Source: SLDF01 sp964537925
Lineage (GTDB): Bacteria; Bacteroidota; Bacteroidia; Chitinophagales; Saprospiraceae
Reading direction: 5' to 3'
Assembly: GCA_964537925.1 (NCBI GenBank)
Contig: CAZICV010000004.1
Coordinates: 124,001 to 188,000, forward strand
DNA length: 64,000 bases
Under the pieces are notes generated by a model. That model was not told the origin of the DNA. It saw only the letters and a program-made list of their open reading frames with translations, and did not search any database. This document shows positions 1 through 9,264 of the stretch, piece after piece (position 1 is the first letter of the stretch; the number at the start of each line of letters is the position of its first letter). A program made the position numbers and the translations under genes.

Positions 1-170
1 GCCAGGTCTACTGCTGTCTCTCCTCGGTTGCCTGAGCCGAATAATATAGCGAGCAGTTCTGCATCGCTAAGTGCTTTGCGCCCTTGGTTGAGCATTTTTT
101 CGCGGGGACGATCCTCTTCTGCCCAGGTCTTGATATTGAGTCTCGGTACGACATACTGCGTTGCTGTCAT
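1..170 (-). CDS. radC: RadC/JAB-domain protein, N-terminal part (runs off the left edge)
   Basis: The reverse strand opens with ATG at 170 and reads through the window edge, giving the first 56 residues. It carries the classic RadC N-terminal helix-hairpin-helix signature: WAEEDRPREKML followed by ALSDAELLAILFGSG and the start of the RGETAVDLA stretch. This matches the UPF0758/RadC family, whose C-terminal JAB (MPN) metalloprotease-like domain would lie outside the window. Its role is not firmly established; a DNA-repair function was proposed historically and later questioned. It is the last gene of a leftward series, but 400 bases separate it from the next gene upstream, so it probably has its own promoter. 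I saw no clear TAnnTTTG box there. Confidence 0.9.
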   Translation of the reverse strand, partial: MTATQYVVPRLNIKTWAEEDRPREKMLNQGRKALSDAELLAILFGSGNRGETAVDL

Positions 171-588
171 GGTATATGCGTTTGATAAGGTGAATGGTCC
201 GATATTACAATCTGAAGACTCTACCCTGGACAAAGCTGTTACGATACAGATAGCCTTTGCTGCTTTAAGCCGGTTCGCACTCCGCGATAAAAATACCAGC
301 TAAAGGAGAAACGCTGTGGTTATACAGCTACCTCTCGATGTCACCCATGCTCACGGTCCAACCGAAGACAGCAAATGACTCTGTCCCTCTCATGAGATAA
401 CAACATCCCACCCTCACAAAGGAGCCCCTTTGAAGATGTGGCGGGCTGATCGAAGCCAATTTATCCAGACTTATATATCGCGTAAATTATGCGCTGAAAC
501 TGTAGAGACTTGATAGTTCGAGCGCTACTACCTCCTGTGCCTTACCAACGAAGTTATTCTTTTCTCTCCGGTTTTTCAAATCTTTCTC
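171..588. other. intergenic stretch with no gene found
   Basis: No convincing reading frame on either strand. The + strand frame over 28-303 is antisense to radC and is not protein-like. No strong terminator or promoter motif was recognised. A leader or promoter of radC must lie here. Confidence 0.5.
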
Positions 589-933
589 TCAAAATAACGG
601 TCTCACCTGCAAACTGTCTCCTTTTATCAGGTCTGGATCGGGGTCTTCGGGTCTGATCGGTCTCAATGGCAACCCATCTTCAAGCCTGCGTTTTTCCATC
701 GCTTCACGGATGAGTATGGAGTCGACCAACGTTTCTGCAGCATTCAATGCGTTGCTCTTGCATTCGTCCAGTTTTTTTTGTGTCAGCTCGGCGATGCGTC
801 TTTCGAGGCTTTGTTTTGCAAATGGTGACCATCCTAACGTATCGGCCGGCTGAATGGCGGAGACGGATGCTATGGTGACCAGGGCTGCTGCCAGCAGGTA
901 CGCCCTCTTATACATATTCTCTGCTATTTTCAT
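589..933 (-). CDS. small secreted hypothetical protein
   Basis: 114 residues with a probable N-terminal signal sequence (hydrophobic segment about residues 10-26, AYLLAAALVTIASVSA) followed by a mainly helical, charged mature part (ERRIAELTQKKLDECKSNA) and a proline-rich end (RPIRPEDPDPD). The family was not recognised. Its ATG overlaps the TGA of the upstream lipoprotein gene by four bases (ATGA), so the two are translationally coupled, and the pair trails lptB. The context suggests an envelope-associated role. An internal ATG at 915 would still leave the signal sequence. Confidence 0.6.
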   Translation of the reverse strand: MKIAENMYKRAYLLAAALVTIASVSAIQPADTLGWSPFAKQSLERRIAELTQKKLDECKSNALNAAETLVDSILIREAMEKRRLEDGLPLRPIRPEDPDPDLIKGDSLQVRPLF

Positions 934-1205
934 TGGGCTGATTTTATCTGCTGTATCTCGCGGACACGGACTTCATAGATAGAGTCTTTGGCTCTTTCCA
1001 GCCAGTGAGTATATATACTGTCACAAGCTGCCTTGATCACAGAGTCTTGCTGAAGTACGGAAGTGCGGGCCAGCGTTTCGATTTGTTGCCGTATAGCTTT
1101 GTCCAGTTCCTTTTTCTCCCTGACGCAGCTCGTCACTGCAGTAGAAGCAGCTACCAGCAGGCACAGCAAAAGTTTTTCAGCGGATCTCTCTTTCCTGGTC
1201 GACAT
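930..1205 (-). CDS. small putative lipoprotein
   Basis: 91 residues when started at ATG 1205, chosen because the sequence from there (MSTRKERSAEKLLLC) begins a normal lipoprotein signal with a possible lipobox ending TAVTSC at about residue 26; the reading frame upstream of it only duplicates lptB in another frame. The mature part is short and helical and rich in charged residues (KAIRQQIETLARTSVLQQDS). It overlaps the 3' end of lptB by 29 bases and the next gene by four, so it belongs to the lptB operon. Function unknown; a small partner in envelope biogenesis is possible but is only inferred from position. Confidence 0.6.
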   Translation of the reverse strand: MSTRKERSAEKLLLCLLVAASTAVTSCVREKKELDKAIRQQIETLARTSVLQQDSVIKAACDSIYTHWLERAKDSIYEVRVREIQQIKSAQ

Positions 1206-1938
1206 CGATCTGTTTTCTTTTGAGTTCGAAATGTTGTCCCAGGTACACCTTACGTACGATTTCATCTTCAGCCAGCTCTTCGGCAGTGCCCGATCGCAGT
1301 ATCTTCCCTTCAAACATCAGGTAAGCCCTGTCCGTGATCGAAAGTGTCTCCTGCACATTGTGATCCGTGATGAGGATACCGATATTTTTAGTCCGCAACT
1401 TGGCTACGATATACTGTATATCTTCTACGGCGATCGGGTCGATCCCTGCAAATGGCTCATCGAGCAGGATGAAATTCGGTCCCGTAGCCAGTGCCCGCGC
1501 TATCTCGGTGCGGCGGCGTTCCCCTCCGGAAACAGTATCCCCCCTGTTGCGGCGGACCTTGTGCAGGCCAAATTCATCGAGCAGCGACTCCAGCTTCTCT
1601 TCCTGCTGGTCCTTGTTCAGACCGGTCATCTGCAGTACAGCCCTTATATTGTCCTCCACACTGAGCTTTCTGAACACAGACGGCTCCTGGGGCAGGTACC
1701 CGATTCCTCTCCTCGCCCGCTGGAACATGGGTAGCCGGGTGATCTCCTGCTTGTCGAGGTATACATGGCCCTCGTTGGGCCTGATGAAACCCACCATCAT
1801 GTAGAACGTAGTCGTCTTGCCGGCACCATTGGGGCCCAGAAGACCTACGATCTCTCCCTGGTCTACATAGAGACTCACATCCTGCGCCACCGTACGGCGA
1901 CCATAGGTCTTCATCAACTTATTTGCGCTCAGTTGCAT
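1177..1938 (-). CDS. lptB: LPS export ABC transporter ATP-binding protein LptB
   Basis: 253 residues, the usual LptB length plus a short tail. Walker A GPNGAGKTT is at residues 35-43, the Q-loop in YLPQEPSVF near 81-89, the signature VSGGERRRTEIARAL from 136 and Walker B FILLDE near 156 followed by the LptB-typical EPFAGIDP and H-loop ITDHNVQETL. LptB is the cytoplasmic ATPase that powers LptFG extraction of lipopolysaccharide from the inner membrane. It starts six bases after the Ig-like lipoprotein gene and is followed by two overlapping small envelope genes. lptFG are not in the window. Confidence 0.95.
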   Translation of the reverse strand: MQLSANKLMKTYGRRTVAQDVSLYVDQGEIVGLLGPNGAGKTTTFYMMVGFIRPNEGHVYLDKQEITRLPMFQRARRGIGYLPQEPSVFRKLSVEDNIRAVLQMTGLNKDQQEEKLESLLDEFGLHKVRRNRGDTVSGGERRRTEIARALATGPNFILLDEPFAGIDPIAVEDIQYIVAKLRTKNIGILITDHNVQETLSITDRAYLMFEGKILRSGTAEELAEDEIVRKVYLGQHFELKRKQIDVDQEREIR

Positions 1939-1944
1939 ACCGGT

Positions 1945-3621
1945 TCATTCTTTTATCTCCTGAGTTTCGGGCTCCCCGACGACTGGGGCACGGTCCTCAA
2001 CCGAGACCGCCTCTTCTATATCCCAGTTGGCTCTCAACTGCGACAAGTCGCGCTTCCACCGACGTTCAGGCAAACGTCTTTCTATGTATTTGCCCGCGTC
2101 CCATCGACCATTTCCGTTGGAGTCATCCGTGATCTCCAGTACATACTTGTCAGGCAGCAGATTTTTAAACACTCTTTTTTCAGATTCGGTTTCTTTGACC
2201 GTCCAGCTCGCTATCAGCTTGTCCTGCTGCAGCAGTCTCATGACATATTGCTTTGAAGTATCCATATCGGTCAGTAGCAGGCTGAGACTGGAAAATGCCG
2301 CCGGCTCTTCGATCCTGAAAACACAGACCACAGCCGTATCGTTTGTACGGCCGGCCCGGTCGGTCACACTACCCGGAGGCAGATACCACTGGTACTTGCC
2401 CGGGGCAGGAGCTTGCATCTCCCATAGGAGCGGATCGCTGCCAGATATCCGGATGGCCTGAGCCACTTCAATACTATCCGTATCACGCACCAGCCTGGTA
2501 TCCTGGATGGATATCTGGTTGTATGGCCAGGAAAATCTAAAATACTGAATTGAATCAGGGTGAGGGGACTTGCCCGGCAATCCCGGCCAACTGCATGTCA
2601 GTGGCATACGCTTCATAGTGCTGTCCAGGGGGTAACTGCGCAGGCGGAGGCTGTCGGTCCTGCCACCGGGGAGTTCAAGATATAGCCTCCATGTCGTTAG
2701 TGTGTCGGCATCGTGCCATAGCGTCAGTTGGTTGCCCCTGATCTCATGCGCGATGCGCACATGATCCGGATACCCGAAGGGACGGGCTCCCTCCAGTGAT
2801 TCATTGTAGCGCAACACCAGCACTCCCTGCCTGCTGGAATCAGTATCCTGGAGGACCCGGGGTTTCTCCTCTTCAAACAAGCGAAGCTCAATCCCGTCTA
2901 TTGAGTCGGCCAGCTCAATTGTACCCTCAAAAAAGCCCGCCTTTTCCTGTGGTTGATCAAACCGGTAGTTCTGGTTTTCATCTTTCAGGCCTGCCATCCG
3001 ATAAGTTCCCGGCCGCAGATTGCGAAGCACAAAACTTCCGTCTGCTCCACTTCTCGCAAAATAAATGGGCCGGCTCTTATATATCAACGAATCCCAAAGC
3101 GAGTCATAGAGCATAGCATAAGCATCCTGCATAGGCAGCCCCGTGATAGCGTCAATGATTCTGCCCTTTACAAAAGCTGAATCGATCGCCGGACCGGTGG
3201 AGAACACAAAGTCCAGGTCTTTGGCAGCATTGCTCTCATTATAATCCCGCACAGCTGCACCAAACTGGATGATATAAGTCGTGTTCTCGCGCAGCACCTC
3301 CTTGGGATTGAAGGTAAAATATACAGTCTTGCCCCTGGCCTCGATCTTCGGATTGTATACCAGGGGAGGAGTCACGATGACTTGCCGGAATACATCTTCA
3401 ACCTTGACAAACTCATCAAAGACCAGTTTGAAGCCTGTCTTGCGAAAACTTACCTGGTAGTTGCTGTCCGAAGCCGCCGCTACCAGTGATGGGGGCGTTT
3501 CATCTTTGGGGCCTCCGGATAGACTACCCTGGCTGGCACAGGCCCAGAACAGGCAGATCACCCCGAGACACAGCGCCTCGCGGATCCTGAAACACAGCCT
3601 GTTTACCCTGTTGCTCACCAC
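1945..3621 (-). CDS. Ig-like (SbsA-type) domain lipoprotein
   Basis: 558 residues. The N-terminus has a hydrophobic signal ending in a lipobox (FWAC near residue 28) and then the SGGPKDETPPSLV motif that marks a family of Bacteroidota lipoproteins with an SbsA-like Ig domain (about residues 40-145, ending in FVFSTGPAID). Next comes a carboxypeptidase-regulatory/prealbumin-like domain (GRIIDAITGLPMQDAYAML to GTYRMAGLKDENQNYRF), and a second related segment near the C-terminus (DKYVLEITDDSNGNGRWD). The protein probably sits on the outer membrane surface or periplasm. It lies between xerD and lptB, all leftward and closely spaced. The exact function is unknown. Confidence 0.85.
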   Translation of the reverse strand: MVSNRVNRLCFRIREALCLGVICLFWACASQGSLSGGPKDETPPSLVAAASDSNYQVSFRKTGFKLVFDEFVKVEDVFRQVIVTPPLVYNPKIEARGKTVYFTFNPKEVLRENTTYIIQFGAAVRDYNESNAAKDLDFVFSTGPAIDSAFVKGRIIDAITGLPMQDAYAMLYDSLWDSLIYKSRPIYFARSGADGSFVLRNLRPGTYRMAGLKDENQNYRFDQPQEKAGFFEGTIELADSIDGIELRLFEEEKPRVLQDTDSSRQGVLVLRYNESLEGARPFGYPDHVRIAHEIRGNQLTLWHDADTLTTWRLYLELPGGRTDSLRLRSYPLDSTMKRMPLTCSWPGLPGKSPHPDSIQYFRFSWPYNQISIQDTRLVRDTDSIEVAQAIRISGSDPLLWEMQAPAPGKYQWYLPPGSVTDRAGRTNDTAVVCVFRIEEPAAFSSLSLLLTDMDTSKQYVMRLLQQDKLIASWTVKETESEKRVFKNLLPDKYVLEITDDSNGNGRWDAGKYIERRLPERRWKRDLSQLRANWDIEEAVSVEDRAPVVGEPETQEIKE

Positions 3622-3644
3622 AGCACAAATATACCATATTGCGA

Positions 3645-4589
3645 TCAGCCTCCTGCCAATCCCCTTCGGTTACGCGGGTGAAAGGACAGGACTGTCTCCC
3701 GCAGATACGAATTATCCAGGTGCGTATAGATTTCCGTAGTTGTGATGGACTCATGTCCCAGCATCTCCTGCACTGCTCTCAGGTCAGCTCCGCCCTCGAC
3801 AAGATGTGTCGCAAACGAGTGTCGGAAAGTGTGCGGGCTGATCGATTTTTTCAGTCCGGCCCTCTCAGCCAGATCCTTGAGTATCAGGAATACCATCACC
3901 CTGCTCAGCCTGGCACCTCTCCTGTTGAGAAAAAGAAAATCCTCTTCACCCGGCCGTATGTTCATCTGTCCTCCCCGCACTCCTTCCATATAAAGCCCGA
4001 TATGCTTAAGCGCATCCTCCCCGACAGGCACCAAACGTTCCTTGTTGTTTTTTCCCAACACCTTTACAAACCCGATCTCCGGGTAAAGATGGGAGATACG
4101 CAGTGTCACAAGCTCGCTCACACGTAGTCCGCAGGCATACAGAGTCTCCAGCATGGCCCGGTTGCGCACACCTTGCGGATCGCTCAGATCGATCGCTTCC
4201 AGGAGCCTGGATATCTCTTCAAAACTCAGCACATCGGGCAGGTATTTGTCCAGTTTGGGCCCCTCGATAAACTCTGTCGGGTCTTTCTGTATTACCTCTT
4301 CAAGCAACAGGTAGCGATAGAAAGCTCTTAGTCCCGACAGTATCCTTCCCTGTGAACGCTGGGCCACGCCGAGCTCATGCAGCAGGCGCACGAATTCTTG
4401 CAACAGACCTGCGGACACAGCTTCGGGACGGAGGCCCGGCTGATTGCCGGACCGTATGAAGTCTTCCAGCTTTCGTACGTCGCCCAGATAAGCGGCTACC
4501 GAATGCAGGGACATAGCCTTTTCCAGGCGCATATGCGCTTCAAAGCCCGCCAGTGCCTGCTCCCAACCTGATGCTACAGATGCTGTCAT
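3645..4589 (-). CDS. xerD: site-specific tyrosine recombinase XerD
   Basis: 314 residues, slightly longer than the usual 298. The N-terminal SAM-like core-binding domain spans about residues 8-100; the catalytic domain follows with R156 (YACGLRVSEL), K183 in the beta-hairpin (GKNNKERLVP), H253 and R256 (SPHTFRHSFATHL), H279 (LGHESITTTEIYTHL) and the nucleophile Y288. The linker motif FIEGPKLDKYLPDVLS is typical of XerD. XerD with XerC resolves chromosome dimers at dif. It heads a leftward group with the Ig-like lipoprotein and lptB. A possible -7 box TAAATTTG sits only five bases before the start, which would make the mRNA almost leaderless. Confidence 0.93.
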   Translation of the reverse strand: MTASVASGWEQALAGFEAHMRLEKAMSLHSVAAYLGDVRKLEDFIRSGNQPGLRPEAVSAGLLQEFVRLLHELGVAQRSQGRILSGLRAFYRYLLLEEVIQKDPTEFIEGPKLDKYLPDVLSFEEISRLLEAIDLSDPQGVRNRAMLETLYACGLRVSELVTLRISHLYPEIGFVKVLGKNNKERLVPVGEDALKHIGLYMEGVRGGQMNIRPGEEDFLFLNRRGARLSRVMVFLILKDLAERAGLKKSISPHTFRHSFATHLVEGGADLRAVQEMLGHESITTTEIYTHLDNSYLRETVLSFHPRNRRGLAGG

Positions 4590-4635
4590 GGCACAAATTT
4601 ACAATTGCTTATATATAATGCTTATATTTAATTAG

Positions 4636-6375
4636 ATGCCTTTTACACGACATGACTTGAGGAGATCATACAGAGTCCGTATTTTTGATCACATGCGCAG
4701 GTCAGTTTCCGAAATTACCGGCAATTTGCTTCTCTCGGCAGCATTGTGGATCTGCCTGCTGGCTGCAGGCATGCCTTCCTATGGACAGACCGCCCTGGCA
4801 CATGCCGACCTCAGCTCACCTTACGATGCCTTGCGGACACATATCGGCTTTTTGCAACAGGACAACTATAAACCCGGGGAGGCCGCCCGTACCATACGCG
4901 GCATCTCCGATACGGCCGTCGCCATAGAACGTGCCCGGCAGCTCAAGGCCGTGCTGGACGGCAGAGGGCTGATCGTTTCCTTTGGTAAGATTCCTCAGGA
5001 TCCCGCCTTCCAGGACAGTCTTACAGGCCGGTCCGTGTATATACCCTTTCCTGAGCGACTGCCGCAGGTCTATCTCGAGCGATATGGCAACAACTGGCAG
5101 TACGCGGCCGAGACTGTCGACCTGATACCCCGGCTCTACCAAGAGACCTTTCCGTTGGGCCTGTCCAAGCTCGTGGATATGCTCCCACAGCACTTCCAAT
5201 CGACGTTTATGGGTATACCCGGCTGGAAGTACGTGGGTATCCTGGTCCTGTTGGGCGGAGCCTTACTCTTTCACCTCCTGCTGAGACTGGTGGTATTTTA
5301 TCTCCTGAGTTTTTTTGGCAACCGCCTGGTCCGACATCTGCGTGGGCAACCCAAACTCAGGCGCAAGATAGCAGCCTCAGTCAGCCTTGCGCTTGTCGTC
5401 ACCCTGGTCATGGTGCTCTTGCCCACCCTGATGTTACCGGTCAGAGCAGTCAACTTTCTCTTGCCACTGTTCAATATCGTACGCGCGATATTCATCATCC
5501 TTCTTCTACTGCGGATAGCAGATGTTTTCTTTCTCTACGCGCGCGAGTATACGGCCCGTACTGAGAGCAAGATGGACGATCAATTGCTGCCTATTTTCGA
5601 ACGCGCGATCTATTCGCTGATCATCATCGGTGGTATCCTCAATATCCTGCAGGCGCTGAGCGTCAACGTCACGGCACTGATAGCAGGCGTGTCCATAGGT
5701 GGTCTTGCCCTGGCGCTCGCGGCCCAGGATACCGTCAAGCACTTCATCGGGTCCATCATGATCTTCATAGACAAGCCCTTCCAGATAGGCGACAACATTG
5801 AAGCCAATGCCTTCTCAGGTACCGTTATGGAAGTGGGGTTTCGCAGTACACGCCTGCGCAATGTGGACAAAGCCATCATCAGCGTACCCAACGGGCATAT
5901 TGCCGATGCCACCATTACAAATGTAGGTCTACGACCCATGCGGCGTATGCAGATCACTATAGCCCTCACCTATCAAACCCCACCGGACAAGATAGAGGCA
6001 TATACCAGTCTGATCCGACAGCTCGTAACACGCCATCCGCGCACCTCTGCCCCTGATTCGATAGTCAGGTTGCAGGCTATGTCCGTCACATCAGTAGATA
6101 TCTTCTTCCGCACATTTATACTGGCATCTTCGCTGGCCGAAGAGTACGAGGTGAGGGAAGAGCTGCTACTCGGTATACTGCAGACCGCCCAATTGCTGGG
6201 GATTACATTCGCGATTACATCGCCTTCCATGCGCATCTCCGACGAAACAGCTACCGACACAGAAGACGCTGAAAACAAGTCGGCGGATACGCGGCTCCGC
6301 CAGTTGCTGAATAACTACGAAGACAGGCTACACCGCAAATACGACAAAGGCGGAGATGAGGACAGCGGCGCATAA
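4636..6375 (+). CDS. MscS-family mechanosensitive ion channel protein
   Basis: 579 residues from ATG 4636, or 560 from ATG 4693, which would put the signal sequence (LLLSAALWICLLAAG) closer to the start. A periplasmic region of about 150 residues is followed by membrane segments near 190-215, 235-260, 275-300 and 325-355, then the MscS pore helix and beta domain: ALAAQDTVKHFIGSIMIFID, DKPFQIGDNIEANAFSGTV and VPNGHIADATITN, all hallmark motifs. The cytoplasmic alpha/beta domain ends near 520, with a charged tail. These channels release solutes on hypo-osmotic shock. The gene is divergent from xerD with only 46 AT-rich bases between them. Confidence 0.9.
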   Translation: MPFTRHDLRRSYRVRIFDHMRRSVSEITGNLLLSAALWICLLAAGMPSYGQTALAHADLSSPYDALRTHIGFLQQDNYKPGEAARTIRGISDTAVAIERARQLKAVLDGRGLIVSFGKIPQDPAFQDSLTGRSVYIPFPERLPQVYLERYGNNWQYAAETVDLIPRLYQETFPLGLSKLVDMLPQHFQSTFMGIPGWKYVGILVLLGGALLFHLLLRLVVFYLLSFFGNRLVRHLRGQPKLRRKIAASVSLALVVTLVMVLLPTLMLPVRAVNFLLPLFNIVRAIFIILLLLRIADVFFLYAREYTARTESKMDDQLLPIFERAIYSLIIIGGILNILQALSVNVTALIAGVSIGGLALALAAQDTVKHFIGSIMIFIDKPFQIGDNIEANAFSGTVMEVGFRSTRLRNVDKAIISVPNGHIADATITNVGLRPMRRMQITIALTYQTPPDKIEAYTSLIRQLVTRHPRTSAPDSIVRLQAMSVTSVDIFFRTFILASSLAEEYEVREELLLGILQTAQLLGITFAITSPSMRISDETATDTEDAENKSADTRLRQLLNNYEDRLHRKYDKGGDEDSGA

Positions 6376-6498
6376 TCCACGCTCCCGCAGCCCTCTGATC
6401 CTTGGGGGATACATCGAACCCACCTCATATACAAGATATATTCTCAGCCCTGCATGATCTCTACCCCATAATCCGGACGGTAAAGGCTGCCGATTACA

Positions 6499-6506
6499 TA
6501 TATTTG
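6499..6506 (+). promoter_or_regulatory. candidate -7 box for the OmpA-family gene
   Basis: TATATTTG matches the Bacteroidota TAnnTTTG -7 element in the 268-base gap between the mscS-type gene and the OmpA-family gene. No TTG was found at the expected spacing, so support is partial. Transcripts from here would carry a leader of about 130 bases. Confidence 0.4.
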
Positions 6507-6643
6507 CAGTTTGAATCGGCACTCTCCCTTGGAAGAGGTCTACTGTTTTTATAACCCGCAGATTACAGACCGTTTCCAAAGGAGCAGAGCTCACAGGTTG
6601 AAAGCACATATCCTTTAATCAAATAACCTAAAGTAGTTTACCT

Positions 6644-7558
6644 ATGAAAAAAGTTAGCCTCCTGGCAGTCTCTATGCTGCTGCTGGCATCCTGCGTGAGC
6701 AAGAAAAAATTTGCTGCCATGAACGCAGATCGCATGAGGGCGGAATCAGCACTTGAGAAGCTACGTTCCGAAATGAAAGACTGCGACGAAGCTCGCACCG
6801 ATCTGAAAAACCGCCTCACGGCTTCCGAGGGCAAGCTCAAATCCCAGGAAACCGATCTCTCCACGCTCCGTGGACGCAACAAGGATCTGGAAGATCAGCT
6901 CGCTTTCATGAAAACGACCAATACCAACCTGCTCGAACGTCTCTCCGATCTCTCCATCGTAAGCAAGGCCGGAGCCGAAAGCATCAAGAAATCACTGGAC
7001 GCCCTCGATGAACAGAGCAAATACATCAAGGACCTCACCTCATCCATGCAGCGTAAAGATTCGCTCAACCTGACACTGGTCATGAACCTCAAGCGCTCAC
7101 TCAGCGATGTCAACGATCAGGATGTGAACGTACAGGTCAAGAAAGGCGTAGTCTATATCTCACTGTCTGACGACCTGCTCTTCAAATCGGGCAGCGCAGT
7201 GATCAACAGCCGCGCAGAAGCCATCCTGGCCAAAATAGCGCAGATCCTGAATGATCAGAAAGAACTCGATATCCTCATAGAAGGCCACACGGACAATGTA
7301 CCGATCGCTACGGACTGCTACACGGACAACTGGGATCTCAGCGCCAAGAGAGCTACCTCCATCGTGCGTTTTCTGCAGAGAAAATACGGCGTGAGCCCTG
7401 AACGCATGACTGCAGGCGGTCGTTCTGAGTATGTACCCATCGCCAGCAACGATACATCGGCTGGACGTGGCAAAAACCGCCGTACCGAGATCATCATCCT
7501 GCCCAAACTGGATCAGTTCTTCGAACTGATGACACAGGGCGAGGCCTCCGGCAAATAA
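6644..7558 (+). CDS. OmpA/MotB-family peptidoglycan-binding lipoprotein
   Basis: 304 residues. Lipoprotein signal with lipobox LLASC at about residues 13-17, then a long coiled-coil (about 25-140, heptad-rich with many E, K and L), and a C-terminal OmpA-like domain from about 160 to 290: LLFKSGSAVINSRAEAIL, the diagnostic EGHTDNVPI near 213, NWDLSAKRATSIVRFL and GKNRRTEIIILPK. The protein is expected to sit in the outer membrane facing the periplasm and to bind peptidoglycan. It stands alone, followed by a strong terminator. The stalk-plus-OmpA layout is common in Bacteroidota; the specific role is unknown. Confidence 0.9.
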   Translation: MKKVSLLAVSMLLLASCVSKKKFAAMNADRMRAESALEKLRSEMKDCDEARTDLKNRLTASEGKLKSQETDLSTLRGRNKDLEDQLAFMKTTNTNLLERLSDLSIVSKAGAESIKKSLDALDEQSKYIKDLTSSMQRKDSLNLTLVMNLKRSLSDVNDQDVNVQVKKGVVYISLSDDLLFKSGSAVINSRAEAILAKIAQILNDQKELDILIEGHTDNVPIATDCYTDNWDLSAKRATSIVRFLQRKYGVSPERMTAGGRSEYVPIASNDTSAGRGKNRRTEIIILPKLDQFFELMTQGEASGK

Positions 7559-7603
7559 TAGCCCCGCATCTGTCCGCAGCTTCTCGCGGATTCTGTGAGC
7601 ATG

Positions 7604-7640
7604 AAAAAGCTGTCCCGTCTGCGGGGCAGCTTTTTCTTTT
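7604..7640 (+). terminator. rho-independent terminator after the OmpA-family gene
   Basis: AAAAAGCTGTCCCG and CGGGGCAGCTTTTT form a 14-pair stem with one G-U pair and a four-base loop, followed by CTTTT. Confidence 0.85.
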
Positions 7641-7717
7641 GCAGAGAACTGTCAAAGACCAAAAACAGCACGGCATATGCCATTCTGTCCGGCAGAGCGG
7701 TGTATTTTTCCGGCACA

Positions 7718-8941
7718 ATGACAAGACCGACCATGAGCCATCTGACCAAGACCCCGGCCCGCCTGCTTACTATAGCCATCACTATTGCGCTGCTCACCGG
7801 TGCCCTGGGGTGTACAGCATTAAAGAATGTACGCTATATGGCACGCGGCACAGCCTCTCCCGCCAGATTTCATGAGGTTGTACCGATGATCCGCCAGGAC
7901 AAGATGTTGTTCCTGGACGTGGTGATCCGGGGACGCAAGGCCCGTTTTCTTTTTGACACCGGCGCCGTGACCGTTGTATCGCCGCAGCTTGCGGCAGAGC
8001 TGGGCCTCAGCCCCCTGTACAGTTCCGGCGTCAGGGATTCCAACCACAAAAAAGAGCGGCTCGACTATGTGCAACTCAATGACCTGCGCATCGGCCGGGT
8101 ACGCTTCGACGAGGTCTTAGCCGCCGTAGCACCGCTGGACATAGTACCTGAGATAGCCTGCTGGCAGATCGACGGTATCCTGGGAGCCAACTGCATGCGG
8201 CTGGCAGACTGGCTGCTGGACTTTGAAGCAGGTGTGATCGAGCTGGCACATAGCGACAGTACCTGGCTGCATGGCCGGAAGTTCCCGCATACACTCGGCT
8301 TCACCACCAGCAGGCAAGGTTCGCCCTATATCGATATCACCCTGGGGAAGGACACGCTCCGGGCATTGCTGGATACAGGTTCCGGTATCACACTGAGCAT
8401 ACCTGAGAAGTACTATGACAAGCACATGCATGCCCCGACCCGCAGATCAGTCGGCATCAGGAGCGTCGGGATATTCGGCACGGGATTACAGGCCGACACG
8501 ACCATCAGCTTCTTACCTGATACCCTCCGCATTGCAGAGCGGCTGAACCTGTCCATGATCACTGAAACAGCGCCAAAAGCCAATATCGGACTGCCCGTGT
8601 TCACCCATTTCCAGGTCATACTCAACTGGCGGGAAAAACAGATCAGGCTCCGTCAGATCGAGGAGCCACAGCTTGGCAACAGGCATAGCTTCGGGCTAGG
8701 TATCTCGCTGATAGAAGGTGCATTACGAGTGGTCAGCCTGGTCGAAGGAGGCCCCGCCGCCAGAGCAGGCCTCCGGTTGGGTGATGAGTTGCTGGCTGTC
8801 GGCGAATGGGCAGTTGGTTCCTCGCTGCAGGAGTCACTCTGTACATATCGTACCTCTGAATGGCCCGACAGTATCGAGATCCGTTATCGGAGAGAAGGTA
8901 TCGAGCACATGGCCCTTTTGCAAAAGGAAAGCTATTGGTAA
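7718..8941 (+). CDS. pepsin/retropepsin-like aspartic protease with PDZ domain, lipoprotein
   Basis: 407 residues from ATG 7718, chosen because the reading frame upstream runs through the terminator. Lipobox TGALGC gives C32. Two aspartic protease signatures lie in one chain: FLFDTGA (D80) and LLDTGS (D219), so the two lobes are probably both present, as in the Bacteroidota Asp_protease_2 type. A PDZ domain follows at about 330-400 (GLGISLIEGALRVVSLVEGG and ARAGLRLGDELLAVG). It probably acts in the periplasm or at the outer membrane; its substrate is unknown. It stands between two terminators as a single gene. Confidence 0.85.
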   Translation: MTRPTMSHLTKTPARLLTIAITIALLTGALGCTALKNVRYMARGTASPARFHEVVPMIRQDKMLFLDVVIRGRKARFLFDTGAVTVVSPQLAAELGLSPLYSSGVRDSNHKKERLDYVQLNDLRIGRVRFDEVLAAVAPLDIVPEIACWQIDGILGANCMRLADWLLDFEAGVIELAHSDSTWLHGRKFPHTLGFTTSRQGSPYIDITLGKDTLRALLDTGSGITLSIPEKYYDKHMHAPTRRSVGIRSVGIFGTGLQADTTISFLPDTLRIAERLNLSMITETAPKANIGLPVFTHFQVILNWREKQIRLRQIEEPQLGNRHSFGLGISLIEGALRVVSLVEGGPAARAGLRLGDELLAVGEWAVGSSLQESLCTYRTSEWPDSIEIRYRREGIEHMALLQKESYW

Positions 8942-9015
8942 TAGCTGTCGGGATTGTTTTTTGATACTACACCTCGGCTGCAGATTTACCGACGTTCTAC
9001 CGACGTCACTAAAAA

Positions 9016-9049
9016 CAAAAAAGCCCGGAACATAGTGTTCACGGGCCTT
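9016..9049 (-). terminator. terminator downstream of tRNA-Met
   Basis: On the reverse strand GGCCCGTGAACA and TGTTCCGGGC form a stem followed by TTTTTTG. It ends the leftward tRNA/paa transcription unit; on the + strand the T-tract is poor. Confidence 0.7.
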
Positions 9050-9064
9050 CTGTTAGTTGTCTTG

Positions 9065-9138
9065 TAGCGTGAGAGAGACTTGAACTCTCGACCTCATGAT
9101 TATGAATCATGCGCTCTAACCAGCTGAGCTACCACGCC
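9065..9138 (-). tRNA. tRNA-Met (anticodon CAU)
   Basis: Cloverleaf on the reverse strand: acceptor GGCGTGG pairs with TCACGCT (G-U at both ends), D-arm GCTCAGCTGGTTAGAGC, anticodon stem CATGA/TCATG with loop TTCATAA (CAT), and T-arm GAGAG-TTCAAGT-CTCTC. The discriminator is A and CCA is not encoded. The 5' sequence resembles elongator tRNA-Met rather than the initiator; a tRNA-Ile2 (lysidine) identity cannot be excluded by eye. Confidence 0.9.
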
Positions 9139-9264
9139 GTCATTCCTTATCAGAGCCGACTCTTTCGACACTGCCCTAGCCTAAGCTTCTCTTAAGCGGT
9201 TGCAAATATAAAGATAAGCCCTTCCAATGCCGAATAATTGGCACAAAAAAAATCGCCCGGTTCT

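Noticed and set aside
28..303. Rightward 91-codon frame at the left edge
   Set aside because: Antisense to the RadC N-terminus, which is recognised by motif.
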